Positions 10,614-23,253 of a DNA stretch of 64,000 nt are shown here, piece by piece. Source of the stretch: Limnomonas spitsbergensis (taxonomy: Eukaryota; Chlorophyta; Chlorophyceae; Chlamydomonadales); contig JAYJMM010000004.1 of the NCBI GenBank assembly GCA_037349105.1, positions 1,453,001 through 1,517,000 of the forward strand, written 5' to 3'. Under the pieces are notes generated by a model, which made no database searches, had not been told where the DNA came from, and was given only the letters and a program-made list of their open reading frames with translations. A program made the translations under genes and the position numbers. Position 1 is the first letter of the stretch. Each line of letters begins with the position of its first letter.

Positions 10614-12522
10614 TCAAGCCCTAACCCCTGACAGCGCCCTTTCCAGGCCCAATGCCAAGACACTGCGAACAATGTCCGAGCTCTGCATGACAGCGACTTC
10701 TATGATCTCCTTCTCTTTCTTGCTAAAATCCTGCAGGACATATCTGTAGGCAGATGGCAGAAACATTACACATCAGTCATTACACAATCAGTCATTACAC
10801 ATCAGTCATTACACATCAGTCATTACACATCAGTCATTACATATCAGTCATTACACATCAGTCATTACACATCAGTCATTACACATCAGTCATTACACAT
10901 CAGTCATTACACATCAGTCATTACACATCAGTCATTAAACATCAGTCATTACACATCAGTCATTACACATCAGTCAGGACTTTTAAGTCCTTGTACGGTA
11001 ATAGTATGCAACACATGTTTTTATGGGTAAAAAACTCTTCTCAAAGTGCAGTGCGGGTGATGTGTTGTACTTACGAGGCCACAGAAAGCTCGCCAAGTGG
11101 TCGCCCAATCCCGATCTTGATCCGAGGGAAGTCCTGGGTGTTGCCCATGCGCTCAATGATGCTCCGAAGCCCATTGTGGCCCCCATGGCCTCCCCTCTGC
11201 TTCAGCTTGATCCCTGCCGTGGGCTGATCAAGGTCATCGCTGATGACCAGAATCCGCGTGGGAGGCACCTGTGTGGTTTTTTACGTGTAATTGTTTAAGT
11301 CCAGCAGAGTATAAATTCTGATGCATGGGACAAACCGGTACGAACACTCAAATAAACTAGGACAGCGAGCGAAAAAACAGTGACCCCCCGGGCAAGCAAC
11401 CAACACACAAACACAGACGAGTGGCATGGGAATGTACAACCTCCGCATCAATAACATTGCACTGGGCACGGGAAGACTCTCCCCTAAGAAACATCAAGCA
11501 GCGAAAAATATTTCCACTTAAGCTACCGGCATCTATCTATCCATCATCCACGCTAGGAGCTCTGCCACAAAAAAATGAAGAGCACCATCCCTTTGCAGCG
11601 TTCAGATATAGTAAGTTAAAAGGCTACCACACAACTGCTGCCTGCCCAAACAGCTAACCATTGTGCCAACAAGACAGATTAAATGCTGTGTACACAGTAC
11701 ATACCTTGTAGAACTTGGCCAGAGCCCCGACACTCTCTCCACTGTTGTTCATGAACGTCACGGGCTTGACCAGCAGCACTTTTCTGCCGGCAATCTCCCC
11801 CCGGCCCACAGCAGCACTCTTTTCCAGTTTCCGGCAGTCAATGCCCTCAGAGCGCGCGAGCTCATCGATGACCATGAACCCAATGTTGTGCCGAGTCTGC
11901 TCGTAGTTGCTACCTAGGCGCATGCATAACGCAAACAGTTGATTTTTCATGGACAGGGATTTTGTTCACCTTCGGCACTGTAGCAGAGCATGCATGGGGA
12001 CATCTGCATGGCATACAGGCTCACAAATGTTTCTTTCTGGCTGGCCAGTATTTGTTGATCCGACCTTCGGATTCATCATCCAAAATAATTCCCCTCTATC
12101 TTCTACCATTTACCTGGGTTGCCCAATCCTACAATCAGCCAGGGCCCATCATCCACAGGCTTTGCTGGCTGCACCCTGGAGGCCGAGGCAGACTGCCTTG
12201 GCTGGGCTGCTGGCCGTTCTGACGTGGATGCAGCACCTCCTGTCGCCCTTCCCTGACTCCTGCACAGGGCTGACCGATCTGGTGCCTTGGCATCACGCCC
12301 AGGGGAGACCTCGGGTGAGGTAACTCGAGGGCGTTTTCTTGCTGGGCCGGTCTCAATAATCTCAGGTGAAGAGGCGAATTGAGATAACTGTTTCATTTCG
12401 TATCCTCTTCTGCACGTCAAAAGGAGTGCTGCACAGCTGCTTCTACTGGTCGACAATGCTCCACTAATTCGAGACGCCGGGCGAAGTGGAAGACCAGAAA
12501 TCAGATGCTTCCTAGCCTGCAT
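10614..12522 (-). CDS. PTH: Peptidyl-tRNA hydrolase (bacterial-type, organellar)
   Basis: The enzyme hydrolyses the ester bond of peptidyl-tRNA released from stalled ribosomes. Exons 12522-12114, 11913-11705, 11268-11075 and 10743-10614 join in phase to 313 residues. The catalytic core starts near residue 128 with LIVGLGNPG (Asn135). It continues with the catalytic His in TRHNIGF (His145), FMNNSGE, the Asp in DDLDQP, GGHGGHNGLRSI, and RIKIGIGRP. These are the signature motifs of bacterial Pth in the right order. The first 125 or so residues are Arg/Ser/Ala-rich and fit an organelle-targeting sequence plus a low-complexity linker. Chloroplast versus mitochondrion cannot be decided. The ATG at 12522 is the first good in-frame ATG. 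Intron 3 contains a 14-bp tandem array. Confidence 0.92.
10765..10976. repeat. Tandem array, 14-bp unit
   Basis: About 15 copies of CAGTCATTACACAT, nearly perfect, lie in PTH intron 3 (10744-11074). Long reading frames across it are artefacts of the repeat. Confidence 0.9.
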
Positions 12523-13040
12523 TGCTGCCAGAGTTAGCAAGTTAAGCAGCGACAATGAATGAATGGAAGAATGGAAACGCCTGAGCGTGCCTTGATGAAA
12601 AGGCGCAAGCTGCTTAACTGGAATTCCAGCCGCAGCCCCTCAAAGCCTGCGGGTTTTGAGCGTGCTTCGAGGCTTAAATGCAATCACTACTCCACCAATC
12701 ATTAATGCAACCCGCATACTTAAGTAATTCAAAGCACAGGCTAACTGCTGGTTAACATTCCGATGAATTGCTTGCTCCCCGGGCCATCGTCTTATTTCGG
12801 CCATGCCGCACTACATCTCCCGTCTCTCAAGACATCCAAGCCTTGCGTGGCAGCAGCTATGACAGGTATCCTTTCTGCATGCCGTTCAAGTGGATGGCGT
12901 TTGTGTCCACATCAGCATATAATCTGTCTTGGTAGCTGACCCATGCACCGCATGGCTGATTTACAGTGCCTAGACCCAATCTCATTAGCAGCCCACGCTG
13001 CTCTCATACTGGTAAACTTCCCAACACTGGGAGACTCGGG
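12523..13040. promoter_or_regulatory. Divergent intergenic region (PTH / mTERF-like)
   Basis: The 518 bp between two divergent start codons presumably hold both promoters. No TATA box or operator can be assigned with confidence. Confidence 0.35.
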
Positions 13041-14625
13041 ATGAATGGCTACACGGTCCGTGCCGTCAGCAGTGGAAGCGGGGATCGGCGAGCTGATGGG
13101 GCGAGGCAGTCCTCGTTACCTAGCAGCAGGGAAGCAGGGAAGGTAGGATCGCCTCGTGCCAGCTCATCAGGAGCTACCAGTACACAGCAGCAGCCTGTCA
13201 GGGGTGGTGCTAGCAAGCTGTTACCTGTTGATCCATCTAATCCGCAGCCTGTCCAGCAGGTTGCGCCTGCAGGCGGCCGGCAGGGCAAGGATGGGAGGCA
13301 GGATTCAAATAATTCTGCTCCATCGAGATCCTCCAATCGGCAGCAGCGGAGGGGTCAGGTCAGATTTACTCCATCCGAGGTGGATGTTGAGGAGGAGGAG
13401 GAGGAGGAGGAGGAGGAGGAGGGGGAGGAAGATGACATGGATATCGGGTATGGGGAGGCGGTCTCGGCCAAGGAAGCAGAGCGTCTCATATTCGGAAACA
13501 AGGACTTCACCAAAGGTATGAGAGTGTGGGGAAGTGCTACCTCATTTACCTTGCCTCACTTGACAAGAATTATCAAGGGTGGTTTCAGCCAACATACCAT
13601 ATGCCATGTGCGACATAAGTGATTGCCCGTACTCAGGTCCGGTTGTGCAAGTGGACAAGGCAGCAGCACATGAGCTGTGCAGCCTAGCACTCGTGGCTCT
13701 CGGTCTCCCTCAGGATGCAGTACTTGCGGTCATGAAGCTTCAGCATCAGGGGAAGATTCCGGTGGAGCATGAGGCCTTATCTGCAAAGGTAAGATGGGAA
13801 GCATGCTGCACAAACCTCCATTCAACCAGCCTTCACATTTTTATTCACAAGTTGCCACGACTCTCCGAAGCGCTTTCTAGTCACTTTTCACCTACCGGTA
13901 TAAACCTTACGGTACAGTTTGCTTTGAATTTCAGCCTACCAATATATTTACCAGTACCTACGAGGCCCGTACTTTGCTGGTTTGGCACTCCACGTCCCTC
14001 CACTTTCTTCCACTAAACTCACACTGACACATTCCTTTCGTGTTGTGCCTCAGATGCAAGCATCGCTGACAGCAGCAGGGGGTGCCGAAAGATTTCTGCC
14101 AGCGGTGCAGCAGCTAGCAGCATCCCTGAGCCTGCCTGAAGCGGGTTGGAATCTGGCCGTTGAGGACGCCATGGTGGCAGCTATAACTGCTTCAAGGGTG
14201 CTGTCCATGCCAAATGCCGCCGTGGTGCAGCGGGCAGCTGAGGTTCAAAGTTTACTGAGGGTAAGCACTTAGCAGGTTCGCCTCAATAGCAAATGTGCAC
14301 TGAACATACTGTACATGAACAGACTTCAAGTTCAAACTGCGATTATGCCTTATGGCTGCCACCTCTTGCTGCAATGGTGTCACGATCATCTCCTTGAGAG
14401 AAGAATGATGTGTTGATCAGGCCTGTGCCGCTGCTGTGCTCTGTCCTCTCTGCTCAGGTGACCCCAAGGCGCGCGAGGGAGCTTTGCTGCCGCAGCCCTG
14501 CTATGTTGCTGGTCCCGAAGAGTGCTCTCGAGACCAAGCTGAAGACCATGTCCCTGGCTACCGGGCTGGATATGGAGGCGTGCGCCATCATGCTCACTGT
14601 TCACATGTTCCCAGGGTTAGCCTGA
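13041..14625 (+). CDS. Possible mTERF-like organellar protein
   Basis: Exons 13041-13515, 13637-13788, 14054-14260 and 14458-14625 join in phase to 333 residues. The N-terminus is basic and Ser/Gly/Gln-rich, followed by a run of Glu from GAG repeats (13389-13425) and VSAKEAERLIFG. The second half is helical and Leu/Ala-rich, with segments such as CSLALVALGLPQDAVLAV and RSPAMLLVPKSALETKLKTM. Their Pro-x-LL-x(5-8)-L-x-x-KL pattern resembles mTERF repeats, which bind organellar nucleic acids. That resemblance is loose. The last exon may continue past 14625 if a weak donor near 14615 is used. The start was chosen as the first ATG of the long exon frame; a non-ATG extension upstream is also open. 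Confidence 0.45.
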
Positions 14626-15734
14626 TAGCGCCTGCTACTGTGTTCTGTGCCTCAATGTTGAAGCCATATTCCTCCATAGCTCCTGATTGGCAGATGCTGT
14701 AAGACAAAGTACAGATATTATATCGATATGATATACCGATATCCGGTACTTTATACCCGTGATGTACCCCGATTTAAGTACCAGGATATTTGTCAAGATC
14801 TTGTTCAGTCCTGTTACCCACAAGCTTTTTGAGACAGAGCAAAGCGACGGTTGGTTCAATCTTGCTCGACTGAAAGGGGAAGCAAAACCACCAAGTTTTA
14901 CGTTGTACTCGAGGTTGCACTTCATATAAAGTCGGCGTTAGTACCATCTGGGATCTCAGATTTATCGCAGTCGCAGGCATGTTACCAGCCGACCCCATCC
15001 AGCAATACATTGCTAGTCTCTTAATTTAGCACTATCTAATATCTGTATCCAGTTCAGGTAAGGAGAGACATTCTTCCTGAACCCCAACTTTCCTGGTTCT
15101 TCCTCTTGCTGAGGCCCTATCCCGGACTTGGCCACATGTAACACCTCTGCACGCTCTCTTCACACGCTTCGCAGCTTCATACTGGGAAAGATAAAAACAA
15201 CTGCCGGTAACATTAAACACAGTTTTTAATGAGGATGTAAATGTTTATGTAAATCCAAACAGATTGGTTTCGAATTTGAAGGGAAACGAATACAAAACAA
15301 TGGTGTTGACTTCTGGCACACACACACGTATAAACAGTGGTTACATGAGTAAATTACCAGGACCGGTTATGCAATGTATTATAGGTGGTGCCGGTACTCT
15401 TCATAAAGAACTACCGTTTCAGATTTCAGAGGCAGGTTTGAAGGACATTTTCGGTTTGCAATGTAATGAAGGGGGGAAGCCGGTTGTGTTACACCGCTAC
15501 ATGGCGCACGCTACCTTCCTGCATCGCTCGGATATGCCTGCGTTGCAAACCCCAAGATTGCTCCTCCTTAGCCTTGTTGGATAAGTAATGCCTGGCAAAG
15601 ACTGATGAGTAGCATGATAAGAAAGAGAACAAGTTTAATGTGCTCCTTCAAGCCGAGGCTTGCAAACATGCAACTAATAAGGCATGTAGAAATCACAGCA
15701 AAAAGGCTTTTCAGAAGCTCTCATTCACCTCCCT
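14626..15734. other. Gene-free, AT-richer stretch
   Basis: The region contains an ATATCGATATG / ATATACCGATATC palindrome-rich segment at 14716-14745 and scattered CCGGTA words. Short ORFs at 15264-15584 and 15605-15979 have no recognisable motifs. Confidence 0.3.
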
Positions 15735-15953
15735 TGAGGGAATGGGTAGGTGGGTCTCTGACTATGTGGGAAGCCCCTTGGCGTAAGCTTCACGTTGTCG
15801 TAATCGAATCCAGGGTCCAAGCTACGATCAAAAGACAACAGGTATTTCACGAAAAAGCACTGAGCAGGCTGGAAAATGTCAGAATGCACAGGGTAAGACA
15901 TGGTTCATGGAACCTGAGGCGGTCTGCTCAGGCAAGCCTCATCAGAATCTCAC

Positions 15954-16415
15954 CTAAAGCTTTCCACAGTGGCATATGAAACCGGACCGTCAGCAGCTGC
16001 ATCAGGTGCAGCCTCAGCCTCAGCAGGCTTCTTGGCATCAGCAGTGGATGCACTCTCTGTAGGGCCCGAGGCGATGGCTTCAACTCCGACAGATCCTTCC
16101 TCGTCCACCGTGTTGCCTGCCAGATGGATCTCTTTATCTGTCTCGTCGTTGCAAACAGATCCTCGGCCTACACACCAGCACAATGCCAGGACTTCAGTTG
16201 AAAGCTCGCAACACAGGTCCACTCATCCCTTGCTCTGTCCACACCTCCCAACAAATCAGTTTTGGGGGGAGGGCAACCTAAGGGACAGAGGCAGCCGACA
16301 CTGTTTAATCTGGAGGACGGGCTGAAACTTACACCAGCACCCGGGCAGAGCTTGCTGGAATCAATGCTGCCCTCACTCAGGCTGACCAGCACCATGCCAG
16401 TGATCACACCCTTTT
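15954..16415 (-). CDS. Unidentified protein, two exons (likely 3' part of the 18-20 kb gene)
   Basis: The exon at about 16415-16335 (KGVITGMVLVSLSEGS...) splices in phase to the exon 16167-15954 (VCNDETDKEIHLAGN, then a Glu/Ala/Pro-rich tail ending VSYATVESFR). The second exon ends either at a good donor (AG/GTGAGA) or at a stop at 15950. A further possible exon at about 15884-15735 reads FFVKYLLSFDRSLDPGFDYD, which looks like genuine protein, but its phase does not match the donor I chose. No family was recognised. Confidence 0.4.
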
Positions 16416-18359
16416 GTCAGACTCCTTGGTTTCCCTCTAAAATACCCCAAAGGCCCTACGCACCCCACACATACCCTACTGGTATGACCCCGCTTCTCTA
16501 GACAGCCGTGCCATCATATTTACAAACATCTGCCTTCGTCACCGTGTTGGCTTGTGTGTTGTCAAACCACGCATCAGCAATGAACGAGCCGGCAATTGTA
16601 CCGCCGTAGCCCTCTCCACACCTGACAATTCTGAGTTCGATTATCATGCGGGTCTCCATTTGTCCAACGCTTCGTCAATGTCCCCCTCTGCCCTTGATGC
16701 TTTCCAACCTAATTGCCATGCGGGTGTCCAACACTTCACGTCAATCTCGCCTGGCCTTGCTGCTTTCCACCCCATGACACTGAAAACATGGTTTGCCGCT
16801 TATCTCACCCATGTTCTAAAGTATATTACCGAACTCGACACTGACCTCATATCCTCAATGGCCACACTCATTCACACTTGCCCCAACGTTTTATCCGGAT
16901 TCAAACCATGCTGGCCTCCTCCCGGGCTTATCTGTGATCATCATAATCTGTCAGGGCTTTGTTACGTGGGCTTGCCTCTCAGGGGTACATCCGTACCCTC
17001 CTCAAACACGCATTAACACGATGTGGACAGCATCCACAGCCCAGCATACGAATCTCCCTTACAAAACGCTTGCGGGCACAAACCTTCAACCACTGCCCCA
17101 TCTTATCCCAGCCCGACGATACACCAGGCCATGCCTCGGGCGGTTGCGCCCATCTTACCATGTCTGCATCCAACATTGCTCAACATAACCAGGCAGTCTA
17201 CCTCATCCAAACAGCCCTTGCCTATGGCTCTCTTGGCGCCTCTCTTACCATTACGGATTATAAGGGCAGGTTGGCAGGTTTAACGGCCAACCTGCCCTTC
17301 GGGGTCCATGGCACTGGACCTCCCAAACGGATGGTGCCCAGGAAACCTCTTACTTTCCCGACAACTATGAATTATTGTGAAAACCCTCGCCCTGTCAGCT
17401 TATTGTCCAGGGCCTTGCACAGGGCCTTGAATTTCTCTTGTCTTTGAATTCTCCTGTCCCAGGGCCTTGTCCAGGGCCTTCCTCAGGGCCTTGCCATGGC
17501 CTTGAAGTTCCCTGACTTCACCATGCTGGACAACAATCCTCTAATGCCGCAATGCCCCGGCTTCAGCGCGATGGCACTGTCCATGTCATAAAGGTCGGTC
17601 ATACCTATGCATTGTCTTTTGAGCATTACTTTCCCCTTAAAACGTCACTACATGCCCAACTTATCATTCTGCTTAACCCTCCCTCACTGTACCTTGTTCC
17701 TACTGCGCTCTCGCCCGTCCCAACTAGAAAGAAAGAAAGCTATGCCCCGTGGGAGGCGTGAGATTTAAGGAAACAGCGCAGCCTGGGCTGAAGCCACATC
17801 CACGCCGTTACCGTAGGGAACGTCCCAACTCATCCAACACTACGGACACCTCACCGGTTATCATCCTTGGTGCAAGTGGGCTCATATTGTCTACGGCTGA
17901 TCTGGTCCTCAGCCAGCTTGGTGATTCCGAACATTCCTTCCTCCCCTAGCTCCCACGGCATGCTATTCATCGTCAGTCCAGTATCCTGCGCCTCCGTCAT
18001 TGCCTAGACAAAATCTCTCCCGACCACACAGGCATGTCCACCCTTATCCCCCCCTTGCTTTCTCGGTGTCCGGTACCACCAAACCAAATTCATCAAGCCA
18101 CGCTTCGGCGTTTCTTACTTTCAGCCAAGCCATGACAGCGGAGCTTTCTCCATCACAAATTAAAGCAATGCATGTAGTACTGCAGTCACTCGATTCCTGT
18201 TTGCCCCCTCCTCCCCAATCCTCCACTCACCTAAACCCACGTGCTCTCTCCTCCCCAACCCGTCCCTCACATACACCCATGTGCTCCCTACTCCCCAATC
18301 CTCCCATTCCTTCACTCACATACACCCATGTCCTCCCTCCTCCCCAATCCTCCACTCAC
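16416..18359. other. C-rich gene-free stretch, probable intron or spacer
   Basis: No exon could be fixed with confidence. A short open segment at about 18205-18130 on the minus strand (CIALICDGESSAVMAWLK, followed by a GTAAGA donor) may be an exon, but its phase is unresolved. At 17400-17510 the word CAGGGCCTTG recurs several times. At 18180-18375 CTCCCCAATCCTCC recurs as a loose tandem repeat. Confidence 0.35.
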
Positions 18360-19881
18360 CTAGACCCATGTGTTCCAGCAAGGCTAAGTCGTTGACCGGC
18401 ATCTCCACTTGCCTCGCCTCTGCCCCGGTGTCGCTCTGCAAACACTCGCCAGGTAAAGTCGGCTTCTGATCGTTGGATGCCGCGGCTGTGGCGCCCCCGG
18501 AGACCGGAGCAGCATTTCCAGCTGAAACAACTTCCACTTGCGCCTCCTCATCGGAATCGTCATCCTCGGCCAATCTACATGGCGGTGCAGCAACCGAGGT
18601 GGTGACCTTCCCCTTCCTTGCCCTCATCATCTTGATCTGATCCTCCAGGGTAAGAACGGGACCAGAGGCTGAGAATAGATGAGCTTCAGCTTGGCTCTCC
18701 ATCCCGTCAGTGCCCCTGGGCGTGGAGCCGATGCACTGTTCTGCAAGCAGATGTGCCTTTGCCACTTTTCCCATGGCGGGCCTGGACTTGTCGCCTGCTG
18801 GCTTCCCTGATAGGCCAGAGGCTGCAATGCTGTCTTTTGCAGCCGGCCGTGCGGATGGAACGTAGGCAGCCAACGGCAACATGTCAGGCAGCACGCCGCC
18901 CTCCTCATCTGCTGTGAAGTTATCAACCTGGGAAAGGGATCATAGAGGCTATAGGCCAAGAGTCCAACACCAGAAAACCTTCATTCTGACCAGATACACT
19001 CATGCCAGCCTCCAGACGGAATCAGCTAAAGTACCACTTCGAGGTCTTAAAGAAACTGTGCTTTACAGGAGATACAACATAACGCACCTGCACTGAACCA
19101 GGAGCGTCCAAGATGCAGCCACTGCTGCTCCTGCTAATGGCAGACTGCACTGGAATCCCCTCCTCATCCAAGAGCTGGAAGGGACAAACGTTCATCAGTC
19201 AAGCAATGCACAGCTTCTGTAAAGCCACTCGTAGCACTGAATCACTGCGACACGTCATCAAAAATGATCAAATATACCGTACCGTAAATAAACAATGGAC
19301 TGATCAGAGTGATATAGCAAATGGGACAGCCTCCCCACCTCCTCCTTCTGAATGTCCAACCAGTCCCCCTCCTCCGTTGGTAAATCGTCATCAAGCTGCA
19401 GGATGAGGATTTTAAATAGGGCAAACATGAAATTGGAGTTGAGGCACATGGACATGTTCTTGCGGGCAGTTAGTCAGCTACCGCCAGAGCCAAGTCAATT
19501 ATAATTGCGAATGCAGAGTCCTATGTGTGAGTCGCTCTGCTGAAACTCACAGCGCCTGCAGCATCCAGCCATTCTTGCTGCATTGGATGAATTACGGGAT
19601 GCATCTTAGACGAAGCTACAAGTGCCACAGAAGGGACTGCTGGTGCCATGCGCTCAGCTTCCCTGACAGAGGGCAGCAAGTCAAGCAACTTGTTCAAGTG
19701 CTCGTTTGGCTTCGACCCGACGGCCTTAAAGAAGTCCTGTGAATGGTGTTAGAGACGAGGTGATGATTTTTGCCTGTCACATTCTTGCGCGGTCAGCACC
19801 TCTAACCTCGTAAATTTGAGTACTGTCGGTCTTTTGATCAGACACATCAGAATGGCGATTTGATTGTGGCTGCATGTCGAT
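18360..19881 (-). CDS. Unidentified multi-exon protein, central exons
   Basis: Five exons join in phase: 19881-19807, 19736-19551, 19395-19339, 19174-19088 and 18927-18360. All but one have strong GT-AG sites. They encode IDMQPQSNRHSDVSD, then DFFKAVGSKPNEHLNKLLDL, then the acidic DDDLPTEEGDWLDIQ, then LLDEEGIPVQSAISRSS, then a long disordered Ala/Ser/Glu-rich stretch containing LTLEDQIKMMRARKG. A further upstream exon is likely at 20902-20848 (IMQIEDVFLHEMNAAKT). The 3' part may be the two exons at 15.9-16.4 kb. I recognise no domain. Composition suggests a largely disordered cytoplasmic or nuclear protein. The start codon was not located. Confidence 0.5.
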
Positions 19882-20902
19882 CTGGAATTATGACACACGT
19901 TTGAAGACAGAGAGAAATACATGGTAACACGTAATACGAAATACTGGTACGAGGCTCCGAAAGTTGCCGTATTCTCCGTACACTGAAGGGTCGGTTTTTG
20001 GTGGGTCCAACCTACCAGTCCTACTCCTTAACTATTGGTCCCATAGAGTACTCATTCAGTTGGATTCCCCTGAGCACTTGACACTCTAGTACATCACCAC
20101 CCAGCCGTCCTCCCATGTGGCCACTGCGACTGTTGCCATAGCTCAAAAGGAAGGCCTCTTTCACTTTCGCCCAATTTTTCTCCTCCCATTACTTCATCCT
20201 CTCCCATGATGGATCCTCAACTTTTCAACCCACCTTGTAACATTATGATAACAAGACCATAGTCCCTGGCCACCTAATTGGCAACACACCTGCCCTCCCT
20301 CCCCAGCCCCCACCCTTCCTTCAAGTCCCCAATCCCTCGTCATGAGATGGCCACTTCAACCCGGCTTATATCAAGCATCCCGAATGGCACTGAAACCTCA
20401 TCCTGCCCACCAGGGGTCTATAATGGGGTCTGGGAACTGACCGGTTTTCTTTTGTCCAATTCTGTCCGGGAACCGTCCGGTTTGTAGAACCCTGCTGCCC
20501 ACCCATTACAATTTCCCCACTCACTTCAATCTCACTTCGTACCCCTGCCCTCTTCAGCCAAGTCCGCTCCCTCTCCCCTGTGGTCCTGCACCCTCAGTCC
20601 CTCAGCCTCACCTGGCTGCTGTTGCACCCTACCTGCCACGCAGGCCTGTGCTCAGGATGCCGTCGGCGCCAACATACTCGGGGTTACTTCATAATACGTT
20701 GGATGGCCCCAACCGTACTTTCAGACCTAACGATAAGTGTTAAACCAATGCACTCACTAGACCTGACGTTGGAGGCATCCCTAAACTAGGTCCCCTCACC
20801 TTCCGCCCCACCCCTTGTCCCAGGCAACCTCACTAACCCATGCTCACCGACGGTCTTTGCAGCATTCATCTCATGCAGGAAGACGTCTTCTATCTGCATG
20901 AT

Positions 20903-22065
20903 CTGGTAGAGGATAAGTACCGTACGCCCCCCTCCGTTTGGCCATTTGCCAACTTCTTATATCTCAGGTGCAGAGGCTGGAATCCATATGCTCCTCAAAA
21001 AGATGTCAGAAAAAGGTGAATCACATTGATATCTTGGACAATGAGCCTCCTGACGTTGGGGTCACACTGGCCATGGAATCACCCTGGCTAAAGCCTTGCA
21101 TGTTTTGTGCGTCCCGCATTACCGGTAAATACAAATGCATGGCCTGCCTCACAGCTCGACTCTGCCTTCCCATGGTGATTCTCACTTGAATACCATCGAT
21201 ACAACCCCTTGGTTCACATTGAACCTCATCTCCTCTGTCAAGGCAAATCTTCAGTCATCTGGCCCCCATATTGCTGAGAGCACTTTGGCTTGAGCTACCT
21301 ACGACCATATGATCACAAAGAATGATGCCTCTCTGCCCCAGTACAATAACCACGTGTGCTTTTGTTCTGCTTGCCACCTGGCTCCTCATCCTTGAAGCCT
21401 CCGTCTCAGCGCCAGCCTATTATGGACGGCTAAGCGCGCCCCGCTCTGCCGTACCACCTTCACAGCTTCTGCTGGCTTGTTTATCGATGGCCTTTGACCT
21501 ATCTATACCCTGCTTCCAACTGGCCCACTTTTTTTGGAGGGGAAAAGTGGACCACGTGACAATTAAAGACATACTGCAGGTAGATGCAGGACCTCACAGA
21601 TGAAGGTCTCTTATATGGCCCCCCTCAACCAGGCCCTCTACCTCATCTAGCATGCTCACACAAAAGGCAAACAACAGAATCTTCATCATCATGCATGCTG
21701 CCCCGGCTGCTGCTCTCCCGCCTGCTGGTGCCACAGTGGATGCTACAAGCCACTCCCCCCTGACAACCTCCGTTGTCCACGTCCCAATCTCCTCTCGATT
21801 GAAGGACTCAGCATTTACAATCTCCTCAAATCTCCTCCCACCTGCCTTGCCAGCCCCGTCTTCCTTCATCACTTCCGACAGTGCTAACTATCCACATTCT
21901 CAAGCATGGGTGACTCCAATCTTACATGCTGCATCATATCATTCATATGCTCAAATCGACACAGCATGCTGACTTGTAACGATTTTGGGACACTAGTACA
22001 AGGACCCCCTTCACACTTAGCCTGGTCCCCTGCACCCACCCGCTCATGTGCGACGTTATCCCTCT
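20903..22065. other. Gene-free stretch
   Basis: This is C-rich, low-information sequence, probably intron or 5' flank of the unidentified minus-strand gene. No motif was recognised. Confidence 0.3.
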
Positions 22066-23253
22066 TCTCCACCTCGCCCCCCTGCCGCTGCCCCCCTCTT
22101 CTCCACCTCGCCCCCCTGCCGCTGCCCCCTCTTCTCCACCTCACCCCCCTGCCGCTGCCCCCCTCTTCTCCACCTCGCCCCCCTGCCGCTGCCGCCCTCT
22201 GCTCCACCTCACTCCCATGCCGCTGCCCCCCTCTTCTCCACCTCGCCCCCCTGCCGCTGCCGCCCTCATCTCCACTTCACCCCCTGCAGCTACCCCCTCA
22301 TCTCCACCTCACCCCCTTGCCGCTGCCCCCTCTTCTCCACCTCACCCCCTGCCGCTGCCCCCCTCTTCTCCACCTCGCCCCCCTGCCGCTGCCCCCCTCA
22401 TCTCCACCTCACCCCCTGCCGCTGCCCCCCTCTTCTCCACCTCGCCCCCCTGCCGCTGCCCCCCTCATCTCCACCTCACCCCCTGCCGCTACCCCCCTCG
22501 TCTCCATCTCGCCCCCCTGCCGCTGCCCCCCTCTTCTCCACCTCACCCCCCTGCCGCTGCCCCCCTCTTCTCCACCTCACCCCCCTGCCGCTGCCCCCCT
22601 CTTCTCCACCTCGCCCCCCTGCCGCTGCCCCCTCTTCTCCACCTCACCCCCCTGCCGCTGCCCCCCTCTTCTCCACCTCGCCCCCCTGCCGCTGCCCCCC
22701 TCATCTCCACCTCACCCCCTGCCGCTACCCCCCTCGTCTCCATCTCGCCCCCCTGCCGCTGCCCCCCTCTTCTCCACCTCACCCCCCTGCCGCTGCCCCC
22801 CTCTTCTCCACCTCACCCCCCTGCCGCTGCCCCCCTCTTCTCCACCTCGCCCCCCTGCCGCTGCCCCCTCTTCTCCACCTCACCCCCCTGCCGCTGCCCC
22901 CCTCTTCTCCACCTCGCCCCCCTGCCGCTGCCCCCCTCTTCTCCACTTCGCCCCCCTGCCGCTGCCCCCCTCTTCTCCACCTCGCCCCCCTGCCGCTGCC
23001 CCCCTCTTCTCCACCTCGCCCCCCTGCCGCTGCCCCCCTCATCTCCACCTCACCCCCCTGCCGCTGCCCCCCTCATCTCCACCTCACCCCCTGCCGCTAC
23101 CCCCCTCTTCTCCACCTCGCCCCCCTGCCGCTGCCCCCCTCTTCTCCGCTTCACCCCCCTGCCGCTGCCCCCCTCTTCCCCACCTCACCCCCCTGCCGCT
23201 GCCCCCCTCATCTCCACCTCGCCCCCCTGCCGCTGCCCCCCTCTTTTCTCATC
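22066..23253. repeat. Minisatellite, 34-bp unit, about 35 copies
   Basis: The unit is CTCTTCTCCACCTCGCCCCC followed by CTGCCGCTGCCCCC, with variants (CTCATCTCC, TCACCC, 1-2 bp indels). Because 34 is not a multiple of 3 and no frame holds a stop, three overlapping frames of over 400 codons are open on the plus strand. The encoded Pro/Ala/Leu repeats are not evidence of a gene. Confidence 0.95.
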
